Source: Pseudoduganella violacea
GTDB taxonomy: Bacteria; Pseudomonadota; Gammaproteobacteria; Burkholderiales; Burkholderiaceae_D
DNA: 64,000 nt
Reading direction: 5' to 3'
Assembly: GCF_014191875.1 (NCBI RefSeq)
Contig: NZ_JACHXD010000011.1
Span: 62,001 to 126,000 of the forward strand
Made by a program: the position numbers and the translations under genes. The notes below the pieces were generated by a model. It worked only from the letters and a program-made list of their open reading frames with translations, had not been told where the DNA came from and searched no databases. Positions 1 through 8,378 of the stretch are shown one piece after another (position 1 is the stretch's first letter; every line of letters begins with the position of its first letter).

Positions 1-74
1 CGCTGCTGGTCGTCGCCGCGCCGGTCATTGGCGCGGCGCTCGTGTTTTCTGCTCTCGCTATCGTCTGTGCTCAT
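1..74 (-). CDS. N-terminal fragment of unknown protein, cut by window edge
   Basis: An ATG at 74 overlaps the stop codon of the upstream MarR gene in an ATGA arrangement, and the frame stays open for 24 codons to the window edge. The visible N-terminus is short, hydrophilic and very rich in Arg and Asp. The 4-base overlap indicates translational coupling with the MarR gene. In many bacteria such a position is held by a drug-efflux subunit such as an EmrA-type membrane fusion protein, but 24 residues are too few to say, so the function is unknown. Confidence 0.5.
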   Translation of the reverse strand, partial: MSTDDSESRKHERRANDRRGDDQQ

Positions 75-595
75 CCACTTTCCTGCATGGTGAAGGGCAG
101 GGGCTGCAGCCCGAAGCCTTCATCGAGCACTTCGATACTGCCCAGCAGCCCTTGCAAGCCGGTGTTCAAACTGGCCAGATGCCCGGGTTCGAGCTTGGCC
201 AGCGCCTCCGGCAGCAGGCCGCGCGCCGGTTTCGGCGCCGCCTGCAGCAAGGCGCGGCCCTGTTCGGATAAGGAGAGTTTTACCACACGCTGGTCTTGCT
301 GGTCGCGCGTTTTGACGATATGCCCCTTGCGCACCAGGCTTTCCAGCAGATTGCTGGTGGTGGCCTGCTGGATCGCCAGGCGGGCCGTGATCTGGCCCAC
401 GCGCAGGTCGGGCGTTTCGGCCAATTCCTGCATGATCCACAACTGGGCGCCATTGACCCCGCATTGTTTTTCTATCCACAGCGAATGCCGCTGTGCCGCG
501 CGAATAATGATGCGCAGTTTTTGCAGTACTTCCAGATCCGGGCTGGCTGCCTCGGTTGCCGTTGCGCTGCGCTTGCTCTTACCACCCATCTGCAT
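71..595 (-). CDS. MarR-family transcriptional regulator
   Basis: A 174-residue winged-helix repressor-type protein. The region around residues 35-130 has the MarR layout: dimerising helix, then a recognition segment containing the stretch ITARLAIQQATTSNLLESL, then a wing containing RDQQDQRVVKLSLSEQG, the D-x-R-D-x-R-like wing typical of the family. MarR proteins usually repress a neighbouring efflux or detoxification gene and are released by small aromatic ligands. The stop codon overlaps the start of the next gene, so the regulator probably leads its own operon. Start: ATG at 595 lies 2 bases after GGAG, while ATG at 589 (third residue) has a better 8-base spacing; the latter may be the true start. 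Family assignment is firm, target unknown. Confidence 0.88.
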   Translation of the reverse strand: MQMGGKSKRSATATEAASPDLEVLQKLRIIIRAAQRHSLWIEKQCGVNGAQLWIMQELAETPDLRVGQITARLAIQQATTSNLLESLVRKGHIVKTRDQQDQRVVKLSLSEQGRALLQAAPKPARGLLPEALAKLEPGHLASLNTGLQGLLGSIEVLDEGFGLQPLPFTMQESG

Positions 596-655
596 GTCTC
601 CAATCTGATAGGTTCATCAACGCGGCACGGCAAGGTTTGGTTTACCTGTTGAGCA

Positions 656-1294
656 TTATTGGCTGCGCAAGATGGCGATCACCTCCTCTTCGCTGACCTG
701 GGGGAAGTAGTCGTAGTGGCGGCTGACGGCGAGAAAATGCATGGGCGCGGCCAGGCACACCACCTCGTCGGCCAATGGCGCGATCAGCTCGATGGCGTCG
801 GGCGCGGCCACCGGCACGGCGGCGACCAGGCGCGCCGGCTGGCGCGCGCGCAGGGCGCGCAGGGCGGCGGCCATGGTGGAACCGGTGGCCAGGCCGTCGT
901 CGACCACGATGACGAGGCGGCCAGCCGGATCGACCGGGCGGCGCGAGGCGCCATAACTGGCGCGGCGGCGCTGCATCAGGTCCAGCTGTTCGCGGGTTTG
1001 CAGCTCGACCCACTCCATGCTGGTGCGGGTACGGTGGAAGTAGGGCGCCAATTCGCGCTTGCCATGCTCATCCACGGCGCCCACGGCCAGCTCGGGATCG
1101 ATGGCGGAAGGGATTTTGCGCACCAGCACCACGTCCAGTTCGCCATCGAGCGCCTCGGCGATGATCTGGCCCATGGGGACAGCGCCGCGCGGAATGGCCA
1201 GCACCAGCGGCCGCCGGCCGCGCAGGGAAGACAGGCGCTCGGCCAGCAGGCTGGCGGCGTGTTCCCGGTCGGAAAAAGGGAGTTCGAAACTCAT
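656..1294 (-). CDS. Phosphoribosyltransferase-domain protein
   Basis: A 212-residue protein of the type I phosphoribosyltransferase fold. The PRPP-binding motif VIVVDDGLATGSTM is complete near residues 128-141, with the two acidic residues followed by the TGST loop. An N-terminal segment with AIPRGAVPMG resembles the hood/flexible-loop region of COG1926-type predicted phosphoribosyltransferases, often found as stand-alone stress-linked genes. The substrate base is unknown. The start ATG at 1294 is preceded by GAGG at 5-base spacing. It is not obviously in an operon with either neighbour. Confidence 0.85.
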   Translation of the reverse strand: MSFELPFSDREHAASLLAERLSSLRGRRPLVLAIPRGAVPMGQIIAEALDGELDVVLVRKIPSAIDPELAVGAVDEHGKRELAPYFHRTRTSMEWVELQTREQLDLMQRRRASYGASRRPVDPAGRLVIVVDDGLATGSTMAAALRALRARQPARLVAAVPVAAPDAIELIAPLADEVVCLAAPMHFLAVSRHYDYFPQVSEEEVIAILRSQ

Positions 1295-1348
1295 GGTTGC
1301 CTCGCTAGGCTGGCATATCTTCCAGCATAGCGCGGCGGGAGGGCGGCG

Positions 1349-1675
1349 TTAAGCCTTGATGTCGATCAGTGTGCCGATGCGTTCATCGGCCGCCTGCACC
1401 ACCTTGGCGGAGAGGTCGAAGCCGGCTTTGTAGACGAGGGAATTGCTCATGTCCTTGGCCATGTTTTCGCTGGACAAGCCTTCCTGCTGCGCCAGGCCGC
1501 GCGCGGCAGTGGACAAGGTCACGCCGGTGCCGGCCGGATTGGTTTCCTGGAAGTTGGCCTGCTGCGGCTGGAAGTTCTGCGTGTTCGCATTGGCAACATT
1601 GTGCGCCGTGACATCCAGGGCTTTCTGATTGGCTTGAAGGCCGGACAGGCCGGCGCTGAGAGCGGAAATAGCCAT
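1349..1675 (-). CDS. Miniature flagellar rod/hook-family protein (orphan)
   Basis: A 108-residue protein whose N-terminus (ISALSAGLSGLQANQKALDV, then NVANANT) matches the conserved helix and ANxxT motif of flagellar axial proteins (FlgB/FlgC/FlgG/FlgE/FlgK), and whose C-terminus (AKDMSNSLVYKAGFDLSAKV through IGTLIDIKA) matches their C-terminal helix. The variable central domain is almost absent; FlgC of enterobacteria is about 134 residues. No other flagellar gene is nearby. AAGGAAA lies 7 bases before the ATG. It may be a minimal rod-like protein or a paralogue that keeps only the two interacting helices. Family is secure, role is not. Confidence 0.75.
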   Translation of the reverse strand: MAISALSAGLSGLQANQKALDVTAHNVANANTQNFQPQQANFQETNPAGTGVTLSTAARGLAQQEGLSSENMAKDMSNSLVYKAGFDLSAKVVQAADERIGTLIDIKA

Positions 1676-1962
1676 GACGTGATTTCCTTAAGGCAAGAGC
1701 GGACAGTGTACACGGATTGTTCGGTTGCCGCACGTCAACGCCTAAAAAATAGGCAGTTCGCGCAACAGCCTGTGCGCGGCAAGTGTCGCCGAGTGTTGCC
1801 GCAGCGCGCCAAAACCATGGTTCAGGCAAGAAAAGCTGCTGCAATTAAAGTTCTGCCATTGCCTAGAAAAAAGGCAGATTGCACAATCAGATTATTGCCG
1901 CACACCAAGCTCGCCTGGAGACCGCCATCAATTCCCCGCGTTATTTGCGCTGGCTGCCCGCC

Positions 1963-3168
1963 ATGCGCCGCCTTGTGTTGCCACAAACGTTGCCGCTAAC
2001 GCCGGCGCGCCGCCTGGCGGCTGTGCTGCTGGCGCTGGCCTGCGCTTTACTGGCGGACGGGGCAGTCGCGGCGGCGGGCCTGGCGCAAGGCGTGGCGCCG
2101 CTCGACGCGCGCCTGAACGAACAGATTCTCATGTTGCCGGCCGGTCCCGGCGGCCGCGAGCGCCTGGAAACCACGCTGTTCAAGCCGGACGGGCCAGGCC
2201 CGTTTCCCCTGCTCGTGATCAACCACGGCAAGGCGCCGGGCAATCCGCGCCTGCAGCGGCGCGACCGCTTTGTATATATGGCGGCCGCCTTCGTGCGGCG
2301 CGGCTATGCGGTGCTGGTCCCGATGCGCACCGGTTTTGCCAATTCCAGCGGCCGCTACAGCGATTTCGGCTGCAATATGACGGCCAACGGCTACGCCCAG
2401 GCCGCCGATATCGCCGACGTGCTGGCGTACGCCGGCCAGCAGCCTTGGATCGACGCCCGCCGCATCGTGGTCGCCGGCCAGTCCTATGGCGGCCTGGCCA
2501 GCATGGCCCTGGCGACCCAGGACATTCCCGGCGTGCGCGGCGTGCTCAATTTCGCCGGCGGCCTGCGCACCATCGGCGGCAATTGCGATTGGCAGCAGGC
2601 GCTGGTGCAAGCCTTTGCCGATTACGGCCGGCGCAGCCGCCTGCCCAGCCTGTGGCTGTATGGCGCCAACGATTCCTTCTTCGCGCCGCCCTTGGTCAGC
2701 CGCCTGCACCAGGCGTATACGCGGGGCGGCGGCAAGGCCCAGTTGCTGGCCTATGGCGCCTTCAAGAGCGACGCCCACCGCATGCTGGCCAGCCGCGACG
2801 GCGAGAAAATCTGGCTGCCCCATGCCGAGCGCTTCCTGCAAGCGATCGGCATGCCCTTCCGCGAGGTGTATGCGCTGGCCGACACGCCGGCCGCGCCCGC
2901 CAGCAATTACGCCGCATTGGAGGATGTGGCCGCCTTACCCTATGTGCCGGAGCGCGGGCGCGAGCAATACCGCGCCTTCCTCAAGCGCATGACACCGCGC
3001 GCCTTCGCCATTTCCGCCAGCGGCGCCTGGGGTTGGGCGGAAGAAGGCGAAGAACCGGAAGCGCGCGCGCTGGCGGCCTGCCAGTCGTCCAGCGAGCAGC
3101 CCTGCCGCCTGTATTCTGTCGATGAAAGAGTGGTGTGGCCGGACGTGAGCGCCGGCCGCACCGACTGA
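1963..3168 (+). CDS. Secreted alpha/beta hydrolase (dienelactone-hydrolase/peptidase-like)
   Basis: A 401-residue protein from the ATG at 1963, which gives a basic N-region and the hydrophobic core AAVLLALACALLA followed by an Ala-rich cleavage region, so export to the periplasm is likely. An upstream TTG at 1879 would add 28 residues that spoil the signal peptide. Catalytic elements of the serine hydrolase fold are visible: nucleophile elbow VVAGQSYGGLAS, acid in YGANDSFF and His in SDAHRML. An oxyanion region LLVINHGKAPG precedes them. The C-terminal 130 residues are less conserved and end with a Cys-containing tail. Substrate unknown; it may be an esterase or an S9-like peptidase. Confidence 0.75.
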   Translation: MRRLVLPQTLPLTPARRLAAVLLALACALLADGAVAAAGLAQGVAPLDARLNEQILMLPAGPGGRERLETTLFKPDGPGPFPLLVINHGKAPGNPRLQRRDRFVYMAAAFVRRGYAVLVPMRTGFANSSGRYSDFGCNMTANGYAQAADIADVLAYAGQQPWIDARRIVVAGQSYGGLASMALATQDIPGVRGVLNFAGGLRTIGGNCDWQQALVQAFADYGRRSRLPSLWLYGANDSFFAPPLVSRLHQAYTRGGGKAQLLAYGAFKSDAHRMLASRDGEKIWLPHAERFLQAIGMPFREVYALADTPAAPASNYAALEDVAALPYVPERGREQYRAFLKRMTPRAFAISASGAWGWAEEGEEPEARALAACQSSSEQPCRLYSVDERVVWPDVSAGRTD

Positions 3169-3170
3169 GG

Positions 3171-3608
3171 CTAGAGCCAGACGCGGATACTCAGATAGGC
3201 GCCCAGCGACAGCAGGGCGCTGCCGCACAAGGCGGGCCGCACGCCCGCGCTCATGCGCTGCGCCATCACCGCGCTGCCATGGTGCAGCTCGGCATAGGCC
3301 AGCGCCGCCAGCACATTTTGCAACGCTACGAAGAGATTGAGCGCGAGCGCCAGGCCCAGGCACAGCGTGGTGCTGAAGGTTTCGCGCGCGAACTGCGCCA
3401 GCTGCGGAATATTCTCCATGCTCAGGATCAGCAGCAAGCCCTGGGCGATGGCCAGCATCATGCCCCAGCTGGTGCGGCGCATGAAGCGCGCATTGTAGTA
3501 ATCGGCGTGCCATTGCGGAATCAGGGCCAGGGCGTGCATGACCAGCACCGCGATCGTCAGCGCCTGCAAAACCCAGTAGACCGAATCGAAAGTCCTCAAT
3601 TCTTCCAT
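3171..3608 (-). CDS. Small four-helix membrane protein, unknown
   Basis: A 145-residue protein with about four hydrophobic segments (near residues 10-30, 45-65, 80-105 and 120-140), so an inner-membrane protein. The ATG at 3608 is preceded by GAGGAA at 5 bases and is preferred to the start 9 codons upstream. It ends 2 bases from the convergent hydrolase gene. It lies on the same strand as the McrBC-like pair, 106 bases downstream of the nuclease gene, so it could be co-transcribed with it, but nothing in the sequence ties it to that module. I do not recognise the family. Confidence 0.6.
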   Translation of the reverse strand: MEELRTFDSVYWVLQALTIAVLVMHALALIPQWHADYYNARFMRRTSWGMMLAIAQGLLLILSMENIPQLAQFARETFSTTLCLGLALALNLFVALQNVLAALAYAELHHGSAVMAQRMSAGVRPALCGSALLSLGAYLSIRVWL

Positions 3609-3714
3609 GGCGATTCCTCGCGGGGGAAAAGTCAAAATAGCATAATCCGGGGCCGCCCGCCCGCATGATACGGCGCATCAAATTCTGCGCGAACGCGCAA
3701 CAGTGGGCGGGGAA

Positions 3715-5136
3715 TCAGGCGAACAAGCTGAAGCCGGCGGTGTAGTGCCGCAGGATGTCGGCCGTGGCCAGGGTACGCACGGACAACTGGTGGAATGTCG
3801 TGCCGGGCAGGCGGCCGCTCTCGCCCCAGGCCTGCCATGCGCAGGCGCGCTGGCCGTCTTCCTGCCCCGGCGCCCAGATTTCGACATCGATCCGGTCCTC
3901 TTCATGGCTTTTCAGGTGGCGCTGCATCAGCAGCCAGCGATAGGCCTCCAGGCTGGCAATGTCCTGGTGCAGCTTGGCCTGTTCGCAAAATTTGCGCCAG
4001 TCCTGCCAGGTTTTCGGCTGCTGCCTGGTGCTGGGCGCGGCCGGCCTGGTCTTGAAGAAGGCGTCCTGGGCGTAGGCGGCGGAATATTTGAAATCGATCA
4101 GCAGCAGGCGGCCGTCCTCGCCTTCGACCACCAGGTCGGGGCGGCGGGCGGTGCCGTTCCAGGCGAACAGTTCATGGCGCGTCCGCGTCCAGCGCTGGCG
4201 CTGGGCCGGTGTGGCCTGGTACAGCAGCTCGTGGTCGCAGCTCAGGATGCGCGCGGCGCCAAAATGGGCCAGTGCGTGGTTCAGGCATACCGCCTCCCAG
4301 ACGCGGTGGAAGCCTTGCAGGCCGAAGATGTCGCCACCGCCGGCGTTGGCCGAGCAATGCAGCACCTGTTCCAGTGTATCGGCCAGCTCGCGCGCCTCGG
4401 CGTGCACGGGCGGCGCGCTGCCGGTCGCGGCGTCGAACGCGTCCTGCAACTGGGCCAGGGTGCTTTCATGGCCGGCGCCGAACAGGGAGGCGTCCTTGGG
4501 CAGATGCTGGCTGTCGGCACAGCGCGCGGCCAGGGTTTCCCATTCTTCAAGCAGGCTGGGCGCGATTTCCTGGTCGGCGGCCGCGGGAAAGAGATGGTGC
4601 AGCGCGTCCAGGGCGATCCAGCAGGCCAGGCCGACCAGGTCGTTGCTGCCGCGTTGCAGGCGCGCCGGCTGCATCAGCATGGTGTCGAAGTAGGGCGTGT
4701 GGTCCGGCAGGTAGACGGCGCGTTCCAGATTGCGGCTGATATGGCGCGCATCGAAGCCGGACGCGAGGCCGGGCGCGCGCACCAGGGCCAGCAGGCTGGG
4801 ATCGTTCATGCGCCGGATCAGCGCGATATGGCTGGCGAGCTTGCTGTAATCGAGATCCTGTTCCCGGCTGGGTTGGCTGGCCTGTCCCTGCGCCGCCCTC
4901 AAATAGCCGTCGCGCTTGCTGGTGTTCTCCTTGGGGTATTCGCGCGCGAAGCGGGCCAGCACGCGGGACAGATGACCCAGGCAGTGCTCCTTGCTGTCGC
5001 CGGGTTGCGGGTGATAGCCGTAGGGCAGGCGCAGGCTGGCGCTGCCGTCGGCGTTGCGCACCAGGCCGACATAGGCTTCGCTGGTGCAGTCCAGCGTGGC
5101 CGCTTCCAGCTCAAATTGCCAGCCGCTGTGCTTCAC
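3715..5136 (-). CDS. McrC-like PD-(D/E)XK nuclease subunit
   Basis: A 473-residue protein with a nuclease core in its C-terminal third: a Trp-Glu pair at 280-281, the Arg-Pro-Asp at 332-334, a short beta hairpin, and the Asp348-Phe-Lys350 motif, together a PD-Xn-DXK site as in McrC and LlaJI-type partners. The N-terminal 250 residues match nothing I recognise and may hold the target-recognition part. Its ATG overlaps the stop codon of the McrB-like gene by 4 bases, so the two are made together. In McrBC systems the C subunit binds the AAA+ ring, stimulates GTP hydrolysis and cuts DNA. No methyltransferase is adjacent, which fits a modification-dependent (type IV) system. Nuclease fold confidence is good; the biological target is inferred. 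Confidence 0.75.
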   Translation of the reverse strand: MKHSGWQFELEAATLDCTSEAYVGLVRNADGSASLRLPYGYHPQPGDSKEHCLGHLSRVLARFAREYPKENTSKRDGYLRAAQGQASQPSREQDLDYSKLASHIALIRRMNDPSLLALVRAPGLASGFDARHISRNLERAVYLPDHTPYFDTMLMQPARLQRGSNDLVGLACWIALDALHHLFPAAADQEIAPSLLEEWETLAARCADSQHLPKDASLFGAGHESTLAQLQDAFDAATGSAPPVHAEARELADTLEQVLHCSANAGGGDIFGLQGFHRVWEAVCLNHALAHFGAARILSCDHELLYQATPAQRQRWTRTRHELFAWNGTARRPDLVVEGEDGRLLLIDFKYSAAYAQDAFFKTRPAAPSTRQQPKTWQDWRKFCEQAKLHQDIASLEAYRWLLMQRHLKSHEEDRIDVEIWAPGQEDGQRACAWQAWGESGRLPGTTFHQLSVRTLATADILRHYTAGFSLFA

Positions 5137-6434
5137 GCGCTGGCCGTCTCGGCCGGCGCCAGCAGGCCGGCCAGCAGCATGGCCGCGTGCTCTGGGGTGG
5201 CGAATTCACCGAAGGTGCGCGGGTCGCCGCCGGCCATGCCGCCCAAGCGCAGCAAGGCAAACAGGGGACTGCGGTCGCGCGAGAAGACATTATCCCAAAG
5301 GAAGAACATCAGCTTGTTGCGGATGGTTTCCAGCGTGATGCGGGGCGCGGGCACGTCCAGGAACGCGTCGATATGCTCGATCAGCTTCGCCGCCAGCAAT
5401 TCCGGTTGATAGGGATTGACGTCTGCCGGCCAGCCCGCGCCGAACGCTTCGAAATCAGCCTTGGCGCTGACGGTGAGCAGATTTTCGCCGAAGCCATAAG
5501 ATTCCGCCTTGGGGAAAATCTTGACCCACTCGCCATGCCCGGACTTCCCGACGAGCGGCGCCAGCTTCACTTTGAGCGCTTCCAGAGCCGCCCCCAGCTT
5601 CTCCGGCGCGGTGAGGGGGACTTTGACGAACCAGAGGCCGATTTGCTTGTCGTCGATATTGCGGCCGCGGAAGCTGCCGGCAATGTAGTCGTTGAGCCGG
5701 GTCAACACACTGATCCAGTCGCCGTCCACGCCCTCGACCGTCAAGCTGCGCTGGCGTTCATGCAAAACACCACCTGGCTGGCCGCTCCACGGCATGAAGG
5801 CGAAGTCCCAACGGCGCTTGAAGGCGCTGTCCATGTAATACACCGATTCGTCGCTGGTGTTCATGGTGCCGATCAGGGACAGATTGGGCGGCAGATAGAG
5901 TTTCTGCGCGGGGCAGGCGCTGGCGGGTGCGCCCTGCCGCTGCAATTCGTTTTGCAGGGCGCCGTGGAAGAGTTGGCACAGTTCCACGCCATATTCCGAA
6001 CGGCCGCTATCGTTGCGGTCGAGCAGCTGGAAAATGTCGCCGAAGATCTGGGCGCAATTGCCGCGGTTGATCTCATCGATCACCAGCAAGACATTCTTGC
6101 CCGGATCGGCGTAGGCCAGGGCCAGGGCTTTGAGCAGCGGCCCGGTGTGGATATTGTATTCGATGGAGGAGCGTTCCACCTCTTCCTGGATGGTGGTGGC
6201 GGGAATCGGCCCGGCCGCGCTGAGCAGGTATTTTTGCTGATACTTGCTGGTCTGCGGCAGCAGCTTGGCGAGGAAATCGCCGTAGCCATATTCCGGATGG
6301 AAGGTGGTTTCGATCAGGCGCGGGCCAGGCACGGTGATGCCCAGTTCCTCTTCGGCGATCTTCCTGACGCGGAAACTCTTGCCGCAGCCTGGCGGGCCAA
6401 ACAGGATTTTTTGCAGACAAGTCACAGCAGCCAT
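5133..6434 (-). CDS. McrB-like AAA+ GTPase/ATPase subunit
   Basis: A 433-residue AAA+ motor. Walker A GPPGCGKS is at residues 13-20, Walker B VLLVIDEINRGN at 115-126, and the McrB-type Asn-Thr-x-Asp signature appears as GTMNTSDES near 189-196, followed by FKRRWDF, typical of McrB GTPases. E. coli McrB carries a DNA-binding domain of about 150 residues before the motor; here the motor starts almost at residue 1, so that reader domain is missing. The ATG at 6434 has AAGGA just upstream; a TTG at 6452 lacks one. The gene overlaps the nuclease gene by 4 bases. Role: nucleotide-driven translocation or activation of the nuclease on marked foreign DNA (inferred from family). Confidence 0.82.
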   Translation of the reverse strand: MAAVTCLQKILFGPPGCGKSFRVRKIAEEELGITVPGPRLIETTFHPEYGYGDFLAKLLPQTSKYQQKYLLSAAGPIPATTIQEEVERSSIEYNIHTGPLLKALALAYADPGKNVLLVIDEINRGNCAQIFGDIFQLLDRNDSGRSEYGVELCQLFHGALQNELQRQGAPASACPAQKLYLPPNLSLIGTMNTSDESVYYMDSAFKRRWDFAFMPWSGQPGGVLHERQRSLTVEGVDGDWISVLTRLNDYIAGSFRGRNIDDKQIGLWFVKVPLTAPEKLGAALEALKVKLAPLVGKSGHGEWVKIFPKAESYGFGENLLTVSAKADFEAFGAGWPADVNPYQPELLAAKLIEHIDAFLDVPAPRITLETIRNKLMFFLWDNVFSRDRSPLFALLRLGGMAGGDPRTFGEFATPEHAAMLLAGLLAPAETASA

Positions 6435-6554
6435 GGTTCCTTTCACCGGCAAGCAAGGGGGAGGAAAATTTTACTATAGAAATAAGTCAGGCTGGCCGCG
6501 ACGGGGCCCTGGCTTTACGGCTCAGTTGCATGCGTGAGGTAGGAGGGCGCACCT

Positions 6555-6568
6555 TTGATTTTCGTCAA
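6555..6568 (+). promoter_or_regulatory. FNR/ANR-like box upstream of phasin gene
   Basis: TTGAT-TTTC-GTCAA matches the FNR/ANR dyad TTGAT-N4-ATCAA at nine of ten fixed bases. It lies about 93 bases before the phasin start codon, a reasonable position for an activator site. Polyhydroxyalkanoate genes are often induced at low oxygen; the regulatory link is inference. Confidence 0.4.
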
Positions 6569-6660
6569 ACGCGGGCGGGGACGCTGACGTAGTCTGGGTT
6601 CCTGTGCCGCCGGTGCAGGTGCCTGCGGCCTTGATCAACCCTTTTCCGTTCGAGGTTTCC

Positions 6661-7359
6661 ATGTATCCCTTTACTTCTTCTCCCGCAGCCCGTGAACACA
6701 TGAATGAGCAAGTCGCCTTCTTCAACGATATGTCCAAGACCCTGATGCAGTCGGCGCAGGAATGCCAGAGCATCGGCCTGCAAATGGCGCAGTCGATGCT
6801 GGAGGAAAGCGCGGAGGTCGGGCGCAATATGTTTTGCGCGCAAAAGCCGGCCGACCTGTTCAGCATGACGGCAGCGCGTATCGAGCCCTTCAGCGATAAG
6901 CTGTGCAGCTATAACCAGGAAATATCGCGCGTGGCCGCCGACGGCCAGGTGCGCCTGGTGCGGGTGGTGGAGCAGCACAGCGCCGGTACGGCGCGCGCGG
7001 CCAAGGCCTTGGCCGATGAAGTGGCGCGTATCGCCTCCGAAGAGACCGGCAAGGCCCTGCGCAAACAGCAGGATGCCTTGTCGCGCATTGCCGACCCGAT
7101 CGACGAGATGGCCGACACCGTGGTGCGCCGCACGCGCGAAGCGATGGGCGAGGCCATGGAGATGAGCGAGGCGGACGGCAAGGAAAGACAGCCGCGCCAC
7201 GATGGCGAGCGCGGCGGCCAAGCCGGTGAAAAAGCCGGCCAGGCTGTCGACAAAGCGGTGCAGGCCGGCGAGAAAACGCTACAGGCCGGGGAACGCATCG
7301 CCCAGGTGGCGAGCGGCCAAGGCGGCGGCAGCCGCCACGGCGCGCGCCACGACGCCTGA
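6661..7359 (+). CDS. Phasin-family granule-associated protein
   Basis: A 232-residue protein. Residues 1-160 are amphipathic helices without signal peptide or membrane segment and contain the pattern of PhaP-type phasins (for example EQVAFFNDMSKTLMQSAQE). The last 70 residues are low-complexity, with repeated AGEK/AGQ units (QAGEKAGQAVDKAVQAGEK) and an Arg/His/Gly-rich end, like histone-like tails of some phasins. Phasins coat polyhydroxybutyrate granules in the cytoplasm. GAGG sits 5 bases before ATG 6661; an upstream in-frame start at 6604 is less likely. No phaC or phaZ gene is in the window, so this is a stand-alone locus. Confidence 0.8.
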   Translation: MYPFTSSPAAREHMNEQVAFFNDMSKTLMQSAQECQSIGLQMAQSMLEESAEVGRNMFCAQKPADLFSMTAARIEPFSDKLCSYNQEISRVAADGQVRLVRVVEQHSAGTARAAKALADEVARIASEETGKALRKQQDALSRIADPIDEMADTVVRRTREAMGEAMEMSEADGKERQPRHDGERGGQAGEKAGQAVDKAVQAGEKTLQAGERIAQVASGQGGGSRHGARHDA

Positions 7360-7388
7360 GCCTTTTGCCGCGGCCGTGCCTGGACGCC

Positions 7389-8264
7389 TTAGCGCAGCCA
7401 GGCAATGACTTCCTGCGCCACCCGCGCCGGCTGCTCGCGCTGCGGGAAGTGGCCAACGCCGTCGAGCAGCAGGCGGCGGTAGGGCGCGGCAAACAGGTGT
7501 TCGCGCTGCGCGGAGGTGGCGGGATCGTTGGCGCCGTCGAGGGCGCCGTGCAGGGTCAAGGTCGGCACGGTGATGACGGAATTGCGCCGCAACTCCGTTT
7601 CCAGCGCCGAATAATAGGGATCGGATTCCGCCCAGCCCCAGCGGTGGCGGTAGGAATGCACGGTGACGCTGGCCCAGTCGGGATTGTCGAAGGCATGCGC
7701 CGTGGTGCGGAAATCGGCTTCGTTGAATTGCCAGCCCGGCGACCAGGTTTGCCACAGCAGATGGGCCAGTTCGCGCCGCTCCTTGCGCACGGCAACGGCG
7801 CCGCGCTCGGTTGCCATATACCAGTGATACCAGTAATTGCGCGCCTGGGCCAGGCTCAGCGTCTGGTGCGGGTCGTTGCTGCCCCAGCCCACCGAAATAC
7901 CGACGCAGCGTTCCACCTTTTCCGGCGCCAGCAGGGCGGCGTTGTAGGCGGCGCGCGCGCCCCAATCGTGGCCGACCACGCGGAAGCGGCGGATATCGAG
8001 GGCCAGCGCCATATCGAATACATCCTGGGCCAGCGCGCTGAGCTGGCCGCTGCGCGGGATGGCGCTGTCGCGGAAACGGGTATCGCCGCAGCCGCGCAGG
8101 CTGGGCGCCAGCACGCGGTAGCCCTGTTCGGCCAAGGCCGGCGCCAGCGCATCCCAGGTATGCACATCGTCGGGCCAGCCATGCAGCAGAAAGACGGGCG
8201 CGCCTTGCGGCGGGCCGTATTCTCTGTAGGCAATATGCAAACGCTCGGTCGTCAGGAATTGCAT
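7389..8264 (-). CDS. Alpha/beta hydrolase, epoxide-hydrolase/haloalkane-dehalogenase-like
   Basis: A 291-residue cytoplasmic enzyme. The oxyanion motif LLHGWPDD is followed by the nucleophile elbow VVGHDWGARAA, in which Asp replaces Ser, the hallmark of epoxide hydrolases and haloalkane dehalogenases that form an alkyl-enzyme ester. The catalytic His lies in GVGHFPQREQP near the end and an acid probably in LHGALDGANDPA. A cap region of aromatic-rich helices (NYWYHWYMATERG) lies between. ATG 8264 has GGGAGG at 5 bases; the longer frame to 8354 lacks a site. Substrate unknown; epoxide hydrolase is the better guess. Confidence 0.82.
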   Translation of the reverse strand: MQFLTTERLHIAYREYGPPQGAPVFLLHGWPDDVHTWDALAPALAEQGYRVLAPSLRGCGDTRFRDSAIPRSGQLSALAQDVFDMALALDIRRFRVVGHDWGARAAYNAALLAPEKVERCVGISVGWGSNDPHQTLSLAQARNYWYHWYMATERGAVAVRKERRELAHLLWQTWSPGWQFNEADFRTTAHAFDNPDWASVTVHSYRHRWGWAESDPYYSALETELRRNSVITVPTLTLHGALDGANDPATSAQREHLFAAPYRRLLLDGVGHFPQREQPARVAQEVIAWLR

Positions 8265-8378
8265 GCATCCCTCCCAGCTCAGGCATAAGGTCCGATTATC
8301 GGACGCGGCCGTTCTGCAAACAAGCGAAATCTTCGTTACACTGCGCCCGACCAAGATGCAAACCCGGATGGAAACCCT

